9,492 nt of DNA from JBFLYE01 sp040756715 [NCBI: bacterium] (lineage in GTDB: Bacteria; UBA9089; UBA9088), in contig JBFLYE010000190.1 of NCBI GenBank assembly GCA_040756715.1, positions 2,838 through 12,329 of the forward strand, given 5' to 3'. The position numbers and the translations under genes are program-made. Shown here piece after piece: positions 1 to 5,800 of the stretch (within the stretch, counting starts at the first letter, position 1; the number at the start of each line of letters is the position of its first letter). The notes below the pieces were generated by a model. The model saw nothing but the letters and a program-made list of their open reading frames with translations, searched no databases and was not told the origin of the DNA.

Positions 1-25
1 TTCAAAATTCAACATTCAAAATTCA
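1..25. repeat. AT-rich TTCAAAATTCA direct repeat
   Basis: The 11-mer TTCAAAATTCA occurs at 1-11 and again at 15-25, a period of 14. Bases 1-15 are found as an exact reverse complement at 582-596, and a shorter direct copy (TTCAAAATT) lies at 637-645. The copies lie in non-coding DNA around the LamG fragment, tRNA-Gly and the thioredoxin start. This looks like a dispersed low-complexity intergenic repeat, not a mobile element: no terminal structure or ORF goes with it. Confidence 0.5.
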
Positions 26-120
26 TAATTTTATAAAGTTTTCCTTAAGATTATCTAAACACATACATTTTGTAAAGCGTTATGGAATTAACTATAAAAA
101 TACCAGGGGGAGGGGGAATA

Positions 121-177
121 ATGATTCCAGGAAGACCTTCTGAAATAGAAGAAGAGTATAAAAAAGATGTTTTATAA
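121..177 (+). pseudogene. Possible 5' part of a frameshifted LamG-like gene
   Basis: An 18-codon reading frame (MIPGRPSEIEEEYKKDVL, then TAA) begins at an ATG preceded by the G-rich stretch GGGGGAGGGGG, which ends 4 nt upstream and is the best ribosome-binding-site candidate in the window. The same frame could also start at an ATG at 82. It runs into the LamG-like frame, which is open from 149 and starts at 167. Removing one A from the run A160-A165 would join the two. I read it as the start of a gene broken by a 1-nt indel or a sequencing error. A separate short peptide cannot be excluded. Confidence 0.4.
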
Positions 178-493
178 AGAAGGAACAATTAAATTTTGGA
201 TAAGGATTTCCTTAAATCCAACATGGTTGAAGGATACATTGGGTTATAGCTTTATTGATAAAATGGTGGGTGATGCTAAGGTAAAAATATTAAAAACACC
301 GGATATGAAGCTTTATGTTGAACACTATCATCCTTTAACATATTTTAGAACATTGTCTTATGATCTTAATCTATTAGATAAAGAAAAAGATCATCATATA
401 GTTTTAACCTGGTCACCAATAGATTTAATTTTATACATTGATGGTAAACCTGTAGCTAAAATTGAAAATAGATTAGAAGCATTGGTTGTTTAG
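167..493 (+). CDS. LamG/concanavalin-A-like domain fragment
   Basis: This 108-residue frame resembles the C-terminal half of a LamG (concanavalin A-like lectin/glucanase) jelly-roll domain. An early strand, EGTIKFWIRI (residues 5-14), matches the usual E-G-T-I-x-F-W-I pattern. The end, HHIVLTWSPIDLILYIDGKPV (77-97), matches the W-H-H-I-x-L-T-W ... L-Y-I-D-G-K strand pair. These domains bind glycans or form structural modules of surface proteins. Its own ATG at 167 has no good ribosome-binding site, while the frame ending at 177 has a strong one, so this is probably the downstream part of a frameshifted gene. There is no signal peptide in the visible part. The stop is 8 nt before tRNA-Gly. The family call rests on pattern only; the reading frame is probably real, but its completeness is doubtful. 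Confidence 0.55.
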   Translation: MFYKEGTIKFWIRISLNPTWLKDTLGYSFIDKMVGDAKVKILKTPDMKLYVEHYHPLTYFRTLSYDLNLLDKEKDHHIVLTWSPIDLILYIDGKPVAKIENRLEALVV

Positions 494-501
494 AAACTTT
501 T

Positions 502-574
502 GCGGGAGTAACTCAGCTGGCAGAGTGCAACCTTGCCAAGGTTGAAGTCGAGGGTTCAAATCCCTTCTCCCGCT
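502..574 (+). tRNA. tRNA-Gly(GCC)
   Basis: A full cloverleaf can be folded. The acceptor stem is GCGGGAG (502-508) with CTCCCGC (567-573), and the discriminator is U574, as usual for bacterial tRNA-Gly. The D stem is ACTC/GAGT with GG in the loop. The anticodon stem is CAACC/GGTTG with loop TTGCCAA, giving anticodon GCC. The T stem is GAGGG/CCCTT with loop TTCAAAT. The 3' CCA is not encoded. It lies between the LamG fragment and thioredoxin on the same strand. Confidence 0.96.
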
Positions 575-581
575 TGAAGAA

Positions 582-596
582 ATGTTGAATTTTGAA
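582..596. repeat. Inverted copy of the repeat at 1-15
   Basis: Bases 582-596 (ATGTTGAATTTTGAA) are the exact reverse complement of 1-15. The pair brackets the LamG fragment and tRNA-Gly. Because the sequence is low-complexity, the match is better explained by a family of AT-rich intergenic repeats than by ends of a transposon. Confidence 0.4.
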
Positions 597-623
597 TGAT
601 GAATTCTAAATTAAAAGGAAAAT

Positions 624-651
624 TTTACAATAATAATTCAAAATTTAAAAT
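624..651 (+). promoter_or_regulatory. Candidate sigma70 promoter for thioredoxin (and tRNA-Pro)
   Basis: TTTACA (624-629) and TAAAAT (646-651) each match the sigma70 consensus at five of six positions and are 16 nt apart. A transcription start about 7 nt downstream would leave only a few bases before the thioredoxin ATG at 662, and there is no Shine-Dalgarno sequence in the TTTAAAATTTTTTAAAAT leader. The region is so AT-rich that chance matches are likely. Confidence 0.35.
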
Positions 652-661
652 TTTTTAAAAT

Positions 662-988
662 ATGGCAATTGAATTGACAGACGAAAATTTTAAGAAGGAG
701 GTTCTTGAAGCTGAAATTCCAGTAGTAGTAGATTTCTGGGCACCCTGGTGTGGGCCATGCAGAATGCTTGCTTCGGTAATTGATGAACTGGCAGAGGAGT
801 ATAAAGAAAAGGTAAAAATAGGCAAGCTCAATGTTGACGAGAATAGAAATATAGCAATAGAATATGGGGTAATGAGTATTCCAACCCTTAAGTTTTTTAA
901 TAAGGGACAGATTGTCAATGAGATAATTGGTGTAGTAAATAAGGATGTTTTGAAAAAGAAGCTTGATAAATTAATCTCCGGGGTGTAG
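662..988 (+). CDS. trxA: Thioredoxin
   Basis: A 108-residue thioredoxin of standard length. It is a cytoplasmic dithiol protein that reduces protein disulfides and is recharged by thioredoxin reductase. The active site WCGPC spans residues 29-33, the buried acidic residue is D24 in VVVDFWA, and the cis-proline loop MSIPT carries P74. There is no signal peptide, so it acts in the cytoplasm. The ATG at 662 gives the expected N-terminus but has no ribosome-binding site; transcription may start almost at the ATG. The unusual feature is the 3' end: the last ten bases (979-988), which encode the C-terminal SGV and include the TAG stop, are also the first ten bases of tRNA-Pro. No reductase gene is nearby. 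Confidence 0.96.
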   Translation: MAIELTDENFKKEVLEAEIPVVVDFWAPWCGPCRMLASVIDELAEEYKEKVKIGKLNVDENRNIAIEYGVMSIPTLKFFNKGQIVNEIIGVVNKDVLKKKLDKLISGV

Positions 989-1054
989 CGCAGCCCGGTT
1001 TAGCGCGCCTGCTTTGGGAGCAGGAAGTCAGAGGTTCAAATCCTCTCACCCCGA
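979..1054 (+). tRNA. tRNA-Pro(UGG)
   Basis: The acceptor stem is CGGGGTG (979-985) with CACCCCG (1047-1053), and the discriminator is A1054. The anticodon stem is CCTGC/GCAGG with loop TTTGGGA, giving anticodon UGG. The T arm is AGAGG-TTCAAAT-CCTCT. CCA is not encoded. The first ten bases overlap the end of the thioredoxin coding sequence, and the thioredoxin TAG (986-988) lies at the end of the acceptor stem and in the linker after it. No separate promoter is obvious, so it may be cut from the thioredoxin transcript. Confidence 0.96.
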
Positions 1055-1094
1055 AAAGGAAAGAAAAATAAAATGGGACAAAAGAGGATTTGAA
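1035..1094. repeat. 12-bp inverted repeat of the tRNA-Pro T arm
   Basis: TTCAAATCCTCT (1035-1046, T loop plus 3' T stem of tRNA-Pro) recurs as AGAGGATTTGAA at 1083-1094, with 36 nt between the arms. The second arm lies in the intergenic region between the convergent tRNA-Pro and flavoprotein genes. It may be a remnant of an inverted tRNA duplication. The match ends exactly at 12 bp on both sides. Confidence 0.5.
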
Positions 1095-1112
1095 GCCCGA
1101 AGCGAAGCGAAG
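1092..1112. repeat. GAAGC pentamer repeat in convergent intergenic region
   Basis: GAAGCGAAGCGAAG (1099-1112) holds almost three GAAGC units, preceded by an imperfect one (GAAGCC, 1092-1097). GCCC (1095-1098) could pair with GGGC (1112-1115) across a 13-nt loop. The rest of the 68-bp region 1055-1122 holds only the T-arm inverted copy and AT-rich sequence. No clear terminator with a U-run is visible on either strand. Confidence 0.4.
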
Positions 1113-1122
1113 GGCCGAACTA

Positions 1123-1668
1123 TTAGATTTTATTAGGCGAAAAACGAGCAAGTGCGAGTTTTTGAGCCTTAGAAAGCCAAGATTGTGAAGCAATCGTTTG
1201 TTTTAAGGACTCCAAAGGTTCATCATCTCTTAAGATAATTCCATCTATAAGCCTTGCCCCAATTGTTGCAAAGAATGCCCTTATCACATCAATACATCCA
1301 GGGAAATTTTCTTTTTTTTCACAGGTTAAGATAAAAAATCCAAGGGCTTTTTTTTCTATTTTTCTATTCCATAAAACTTGGCATCGATCAATCATAGCCT
1401 TAAGATGAGAGGGAATGCCTTTAAAATAAACAGGCGAGGAAAGAATAATTATATCAGATGAAATAAGGCTTGGGATTACCTCCTCCATATCGTCCTTGAT
1501 ATTGCATATTCCATTTCTGCTACATTCAAGGCAGCCAGAGCAGGGTTTGATATTTTTGTTTCTAATATAGAGCCTTTCAGCCTCTACATTTTTAAGCAGG
1601 ATGTTTAATGCTTTTTCTGATCTTCCATTTTCCCTTGGGCTTCCATAAATCGCAAGAAGCTTACCCAA
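1123..1668 (-). CDS. Isf-like iron-sulfur flavoprotein / NAD(P)H-dependent FMN reductase family
   Basis: A 181-residue flavodoxin-fold protein, last gene of the minus-strand cluster. The phosphate-binding loop GSPRENGRSEKAL (residues 9-21) and SSPVYFKGIPSHLKAMIDR (77-95) are the FMN-site signatures of the NADPH-dependent FMN reductase / iron-sulfur flavoprotein family. Between them is a compact cysteine motif, C43-x2-C46-x2-C49-x5-C55, the arrangement that binds a [4Fe-4S] cluster in archaeal Isf. The likely role is electron transfer between ferredoxin-type donors and a flavin acceptor; the true substrate is unknown. The start is TTG: the codon just upstream in this frame is TAA, there is no ATG or GTG option before the FMN loop, and the TTG overlaps the end of porG by 8 nt, suggesting translational coupling. 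The overlap with an oxidoreductase subunit fits a shared ferredoxin-linked process. Confidence 0.85.
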   Translation of the reverse strand: MGKLLAIYGSPRENGRSEKALNILLKNVEAERLYIRNKNIKPCSGCLECSRNGICNIKDDMEEVIPSLISSDIIILSSPVYFKGIPSHLKAMIDRCQVLWNRKIEKKALGFFILTCEKKENFPGCIDVIRAFFATIGARLIDGIILRDDEPLESLKQTIASQSWLSKAQKLALARFSPNKI

Positions 1669-2218
1669 TTACTTCATCATATGCCCTTTTTATGGCAGAA
1701 ATATTTCCTAAGAGAAGCTCCTTCTTTTTCTTTCCCAATTTCTTCTCTGTATATGAGATAAGGGTGTCAATGGGAAGGAGGTTTGAGACCTTTGCTAATG
1801 CAGAGAGCATCGGTGTATTTGGGAGATCCTTTCCAATGGTTTCTAAAGCAATCTTTGAGGCATCAAGCGTAAAAATGTTTTTATGGGTAATATTTTTCTT
1901 TTTCCTAAAATCCTCTGGCTTATCCTCTGTATTGACAATGAGCATTCCATTTTCACAAAGACCAGAGGTAACATTTTCTGTGTCAACCAGGGTTGGGTCT
2001 AAAACAACAACAATATCTGGCGATTTTATCCCACAATGTAGGGAAATAGGCAGGGAAGAGAGCCTATTAAATGCACAAACAGGTGCTCCCATCCTCTCTG
2101 GTCCATATTCTGGGAATGCCTGGACATATTTTCCCGCCTCAAGGCTTGCCTCAGCAAAGATTAAGGCAGCTGTCTTTGCTCCCTGTCCACCCCTTCCATG
2201 CCAGCGTATTTCAATCAT
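1661..2218 (-). CDS. porG: 2-oxoacid:ferredoxin oxidoreductase gamma subunit (PorG-type)
   Basis: A 185-residue protein with the N-terminal loop HGRGGQG (residues 7-13) and FPEYGPERMGAPV (35-47), both signatures of the gamma subunit/domain of pyruvate and related 2-oxoacid:ferredoxin oxidoreductases. These enzymes convert 2-oxoacid plus CoA to acyl-CoA, CO2 and reduced ferredoxin using thiamine diphosphate and Fe-S clusters; gamma is a non-catalytic structural domain near the CoA-binding region. Length is normal for a free gamma subunit. The alpha, beta (TPP-binding) and delta (ferredoxin-type) subunits are absent from the window, so gamma is separated from its partners, and whether the substrate is pyruvate, 2-oxoglutarate or a branched-chain oxoacid cannot be decided. 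It lies 24 nt after purB and overlaps the flavoprotein by 8 nt. AAGGG sits only 1 nt before the ATG, too close for a normal Shine-Dalgarno; a promoter-like pair lies just upstream. Confidence 0.88.
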   Translation of the reverse strand: MIEIRWHGRGGQGAKTAALIFAEASLEAGKYVQAFPEYGPERMGAPVCAFNRLSSLPISLHCGIKSPDIVVVLDPTLVDTENVTSGLCENGMLIVNTEDKPEDFRKKKNITHKNIFTLDASKIALETIGKDLPNTPMLSALAKVSNLLPIDTLISYTEKKLGKKKKELLLGNISAIKRAYDEVIG

Positions 2219-2224
2219 ACCCTT

Positions 2225-2253
2225 ATTTTATACAATTTGCCATTAAAGTTCAA
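2225..2253 (-). promoter_or_regulatory. Candidate internal promoter before porG
   Basis: On the minus strand TTGAAC (2253-2248) and TAAAAT (2230-2225) are separated by 17 nt. The -10 box ends 6 nt before the porG ATG, so the transcript would be leaderless or nearly so. The -35 box matches consensus at four of six positions and overlaps the purB 3' end. This is a moderate match in AT-rich DNA. Confidence 0.3.
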
Positions 2254-3526
2254 ATACTTTTTTAAAGATATAGTCAAGATGAGAAAGGCTTTTTTTTATC
2301 TCAAAAGAGGTTTCAATCTCATCCTTTGATAAAACTTTATTTATCTCCTCATCCCTTCTTACATTCTCATAAAAGACCCCTTCGCTATGTGCTATCCTTT
2401 GAACAATTCCATAAGCCTCCTCCCTTGAAAGACCTTTGTCCACCATTTTAAGCATAAGCTCTTCTGAAAATATAAAGCCTCCTGTTTTATTAAGATTTTC
2501 TTTCATTTTTTCTGTAAAAACAACAAGGCCCGAGATTATCTTAAAAAATTCACAAAGGATAAAATCAAGAAGGATTGACGATGATGATAAAATGACCCTC
2601 TCAGCTGAAGAATGGGAAATATCCCTCTCATCCCATAAGACCATATTTTCAAGGCCTGCTTGGGCATTTGAGCGAATAATCCTTGATAAACCAGATATTC
2701 TTTCACACAAAACCGGGTTTTTCTTGTGAGGCATTGCCGATGAACCCTTTTGTCCTTTGAAAAAAGGCTCTTGCAATTCACCTATCTCTGTCCTTTGAAG
2801 GTTTCTTATATTTGTTGTAAATTTATCCAATGATGAGGCAACAATAGCCAAGGTTGTAAGGTATTCTGCATGCCTATCCCTTTGTATAATCTGGGAGGAA
2901 ATCCTTGTTGGCTCAAGGTTTAAGTATCTCAAGGCAATTTCCTCAACTTTAGGAGAGATATGGCCATATGTTCCAACTGGACCCGAGATTTTTCCAACCG
3001 AAATTGTCTTTTTTAAATTCTTTATCCTTTCAAGGTTCCTCCTTGTCTCATCATACCACAATGCCAATTTTAGCCCAAATGTTATTGGCTCTGCATGGAT
3101 ACCATGTGTTCTTCCAATCATCATTGTACCCTTGTATTCAAATGCCTTTTCCTTAAAAGAAGAAAGAAGGTTGTTTATATCGGCCTCTATTATATCAAGA
3201 CTTTCCCTCATTATTAAAGATAAGGCACAATCAACCACATCGTATGAGGTAAGCCCAAGATGGACATATCTGGAAGCTGGCCCAATGTTTTCAGCCAGAT
3301 TTGTAAGCAAGGCAATTACATCGTGGTGGGTTTGCTTCTCTATTTCAGCTACCCTTTCTAGGGAAAACCTTGCATTCTTTTTTATTGCCTCTAATGCATC
3401 CTTTGGAATATTAGAAAGCTCCGCCTGTGCCTTACACACTGCAATCTCAACATCAACAATTCTTTGATAGCGATTTTTAAGACCCCAAATCTCTCTCATT
3501 CTTGGAAGGCTATATCGTTCAATCAT
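2243..3526 (-). CDS. purB: Adenylosuccinate lyase
   Basis: A 427-residue, full-length member of the fumarase/aspartase superfamily. It catalyses two fumarate-releasing steps of purine synthesis: SAICAR to AICAR, and adenylosuccinate to AMP. Visible signatures are THHDV (residues 66-70), GLTSYD (91-96), GRTHGIHAEP (138-147, with the catalytic-acid histidine at H141) and the superfamily signature GSSAMPHKKNP (261-271), whose mobile loop carries the catalytic serine. The start MIERYSLPRMREIW is typical of bacterial PurB. It is a cytoplasmic homotetramer in known members. It sits 29 nt after the TPR gene and 24 nt before porG. No other pur gene is in the window. The ATG follows TAAAATT with no close ribosome-binding site; AAAGGAAA lies about 21 nt upstream, too far to be normal. 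Confidence 0.97.
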   Translation of the reverse strand: MIERYSLPRMREIWGLKNRYQRIVDVEIAVCKAQAELSNIPKDALEAIKKNARFSLERVAEIEKQTHHDVIALLTNLAENIGPASRYVHLGLTSYDVVDCALSLIMRESLDIIEADINNLLSSFKEKAFEYKGTMMIGRTHGIHAEPITFGLKLALWYDETRRNLERIKNLKKTISVGKISGPVGTYGHISPKVEEIALRYLNLEPTRISSQIIQRDRHAEYLTTLAIVASSLDKFTTNIRNLQRTEIGELQEPFFKGQKGSSAMPHKKNPVLCERISGLSRIIRSNAQAGLENMVLWDERDISHSSAERVILSSSSILLDFILCEFFKIISGLVVFTEKMKENLNKTGGFIFSEELMLKMVDKGLSREEAYGIVQRIAHSEGVFYENVRRDEEINKVLSKDEIETSFEIKKSLSHLDYIFKKVFEL

Positions 3527-3555
3527 AATTTTATTGATTCTTTAGATTTCCTTTC

Positions 3556-5763
3556 TTATTTTTCAAGCTCCTTTATCTTTTCTTCTATCATAACCCTTAA
3601 TTGACCCTTTGAATATATAGATTCTGGATATTCCAGAAGAAGCCTTTTGTATGTTTTGACCGCCTCCTCCTTCATATTTAATAGGCTATAAGCACCTGCA
3701 ATGTGGTATAGGGCATCGGGAATAAGGCTTCCCTCCTTGAATTTTTCCTCTAATCCCTGCCATTGTATTATTGCATTTTGATAATCCTTCATCTCAAAAT
3801 AAATCTCTCCCTTTGAATATTGGGCATACTCTGCCCAATATGATGTTGGATATTGAGAAAGAATCTCATCAAATTTTTCCTCTGCTTCATCGTATTTTTT
3901 TTGGAATTGAAGGTTTTTGCCAGAATCATAAATCTCCTTTGCTTTTTCATTGGCTATTTTTTCATTAAGCCTTCCCATTGCAAGAAGCCCTGCCTTTGCA
4001 TAACTTGTCTGGGGATAAAGCTCTACTACCTTTTTAAATGTATCAAAAGCCTTATTGTATTCATTGTTTTCATAATAGCTCTGTGCCATTTTAAAAAGGC
4101 TTCCTGCATCTTCGCTATTAAGCTTAAGAGAGATTTCAGAAAGGATATTCTTTGCCTTTTCTGTGTAGACCCCAGAAGGCCAGATTGAAATAATATTTTG
4201 CAGAATCCTTGCACATTCCTTATATTCGCCAAGCTCATAGTATTTAAAGGCAATATCAAATTGTGCCTTTTGCCTTTCCTCGCTCATCTCATCCTTTATT
4301 TTCTTTATCCTTTCATTTGAAAGGGGGGTATAAATAGAATCTGGATATAAAAGGGTTATTTTTTGAAACATCTCTAAAGCCCGTGAATAATCTTTTTCGT
4401 TTAATAATGAAATGGCTTGTTTGTAAAGGGTCTCTGCATCCTTTTCCTCCTTTTTAGATGCTAGCTCATCTAGTTTCTCTTGAGACCTCTTTGCATAATC
4501 TGTGGTTGGGTAAGAAGAAATTACGGCCTGAAAAGCTATCCTTGCCTCCCTTTCTTTTCCTTCTTTTTCAAGCTTTAAACCTTCATTGTATTTTAATCCT
4601 GCCTCTCTTTCATATTTTTCTTTATTTGCCTTTATAATGCCTTCCCTTGAGAGATTTGTGTATTCTGTTTCAGCAAAATCCCTTATCAGTCTTTGAAAAC
4701 ACCCGATTGCCTCATCATATTTTCCATTTTTAAGATAATTTGTTCCATTATCATAAAGTTTCTTTATCCTTGAGATGCTTTCTTCTGCTAGCTTTTCGTT
4801 TATTTCCAACAAAAGATTAGACACCTCTTTTTTGTATTTGCAATCTGGATATTTTTCAAGGAGTTCCTCGAGGCTTGCCTTTGCTTTTTCTAGGTCTTTC
4901 TTTTGTAAAGATTCCTTTGCCAAGCTAAATAATTCGCTTGTTTTTTTCTCTTCTAGCTTCTTTTCCACCTCGCTTTTTAGCCTTAATCCAGAATCATAGT
5001 ATTTTTCCCCCTTGTTTTTTTCTAAAAAGCCCTTTATTGAATTTAAAGCATTATCATAATCTTGTATTTTAAAATAAGACCAGGCAAGGCTATATTCTGC
5101 ATAAGGGGTATATGTTGTATCTGGATGAAGGGCAAGAAATTCATTATAGCCTTTTATAGCATCAGGGTATTTCTCTTGATAATAAAGGCTCTCTGCTATT
5201 TTAAACCTTGCATAAGGTGTATATGTAGAATAGGGGTATTCTTTTATAAAGCTTAAAAATTTATCATAAGAGCCTGTATATGAGCCTTTCTCAAAGAGCT
5301 GTTTTGCATTTTTTATCTTTTCTGTCTCATCCTTGGTTGGCTTTTTTGGAAGAAAGTCGTTAAGTTGGGAGGTGGCATATTCTGCCTCTTTTGTTCCTGG
5401 ATACTCTATTACAAGCCTTTTTAATACTTCAATTGCCTCTTTCTTTTTGTTTAGCTTAAGATAGCAATCACCAAGCCTTGAAAGGGATGGTTTTACATAT
5501 TCTGATTCTGGATAAAGAAAAAGGACATTTTTAAACTCCTTTTCTGCCTCATCATATTTTTCTAATTTAAATAGCCCTTCTCCTATTCTATATTGAGCAA
5601 GGGGGCTAAATTCTCCTTGGGGTTGATATAAAAGGTATTCCTTATATAGCCCTATTGCGGCTTCAAAATTTCCATTATTAAAGCCTTCATCTGCCTTTTT
5701 TATGGTATCTTCAGCCCTTAATAATCTTATAAAAAGAAAAAAAAGAAAAATTGTCTTTTTCAT
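3556..5763 (-). CDS. Secreted TPR-repeat protein (YbgF/BamD-like)
   Basis: A 735-residue protein made almost wholly of tetratricopeptide repeats. The first ~17 residues (MKKTIFLFFLFIRLLRA) form a signal peptide with no lipobox cysteine, so a periplasmic location is likely. About a dozen or more units follow, each ending in a variant of YP-x-S-x-Y-x-x-x-A, the pattern seen in BamD, YbgF/CpoB and related envelope TPR proteins. Two adjacent units are nearly identical around TYTPYA, 37 residues apart, and their DNA is also alike (5098-5115 and 5209-5226), suggesting recent unit duplication. Charged linkers rich in K and E (for example around KKLEEKK) separate groups of repeats. It is much longer than BamD or CpoB (about 250 residues), so it is probably a scaffold for envelope or cell-surface assembly; partners are unknown. 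It has its own promoter-like sequence and no ribosome-binding site. Confidence 0.85.
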   Translation of the reverse strand: MKKTIFLFFLFIRLLRAEDTIKKADEGFNNGNFEAAIGLYKEYLLYQPQGEFSPLAQYRIGEGLFKLEKYDEAEKEFKNVLFLYPESEYVKPSLSRLGDCYLKLNKKKEAIEVLKRLVIEYPGTKEAEYATSQLNDFLPKKPTKDETEKIKNAKQLFEKGSYTGSYDKFLSFIKEYPYSTYTPYARFKIAESLYYQEKYPDAIKGYNEFLALHPDTTYTPYAEYSLAWSYFKIQDYDNALNSIKGFLEKNKGEKYYDSGLRLKSEVEKKLEEKKTSELFSLAKESLQKKDLEKAKASLEELLEKYPDCKYKKEVSNLLLEINEKLAEESISRIKKLYDNGTNYLKNGKYDEAIGCFQRLIRDFAETEYTNLSREGIIKANKEKYEREAGLKYNEGLKLEKEGKEREARIAFQAVISSYPTTDYAKRSQEKLDELASKKEEKDAETLYKQAISLLNEKDYSRALEMFQKITLLYPDSIYTPLSNERIKKIKDEMSEERQKAQFDIAFKYYELGEYKECARILQNIISIWPSGVYTEKAKNILSEISLKLNSEDAGSLFKMAQSYYENNEYNKAFDTFKKVVELYPQTSYAKAGLLAMGRLNEKIANEKAKEIYDSGKNLQFQKKYDEAEEKFDEILSQYPTSYWAEYAQYSKGEIYFEMKDYQNAIIQWQGLEEKFKEGSLIPDALYHIAGAYSLLNMKEEAVKTYKRLLLEYPESIYSKGQLRVMIEEKIKELEK

Positions 5764-5770
5764 TGTATTT

Positions 5771-5799
5771 AATATAATAGCAAATCCCTTTTAAGTCAA
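5771..5799 (-). promoter_or_regulatory. Strong sigma70-like promoter directly before the TPR gene
   Basis: On the minus strand TTGACT (5799-5794) and TATATT (5776-5771) are each one mismatch from consensus and have the optimal 17-nt spacing. The -35 box begins 1 nt after the TAG stop of the PHP gene. Only 7 nt (5770-5764) separate the -10 box from the TPR ATG, so transcription should begin at or next to the start codon, giving a leaderless mRNA. The lack of any Shine-Dalgarno sequence agrees with this. Confidence 0.6.
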
Positions 5800-5800
5800 G

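Noticed and set aside
160-166. Programmed -1 frameshift at the A-AAA-AAG heptamer
   Set aside because: The heptamer is out of phase with the upstream frame, and the join needs a +1 (or -2) shift, not -1.
1-596. Transposon-like element bounded by inverted repeats 1-15 and 582-596
   Set aside because: The arms are low-complexity AT-rich repeats with further copies nearby; there is no transposase and a normal tRNA lies inside.
655-918. Minus-strand ORF of 87 codons
   Set aside because: It is antisense to thioredoxin, with biased composition and no start signal.
1095-1115. Rho-independent terminator between tRNA-Pro and the flavoprotein gene
   Set aside because: The only stem is GCCC/GGGC with a 13-nt loop and no adjacent T-run on either strand.
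1137-1165. Palindrome AAAAAC...GTTTTT
   Set aside because: It lies within the flavoprotein coding sequence (C-terminal QKLALARF), has only six A/T-rich pairs, and coding explains it.
915-1193. Minus-strand ORF of 92 codons containing RGFEPLTSCSQS
   Set aside because: It is the translated antisense of tRNA-Pro, a well-known spurious ORF type, and it also overlaps thioredoxin and the flavoprotein end.
1608-2246. Plus-strand ORF of 212 codons
   Set aside because: It is antisense to porG, which has clear family motifs; its own protein shows no recognisable domain.
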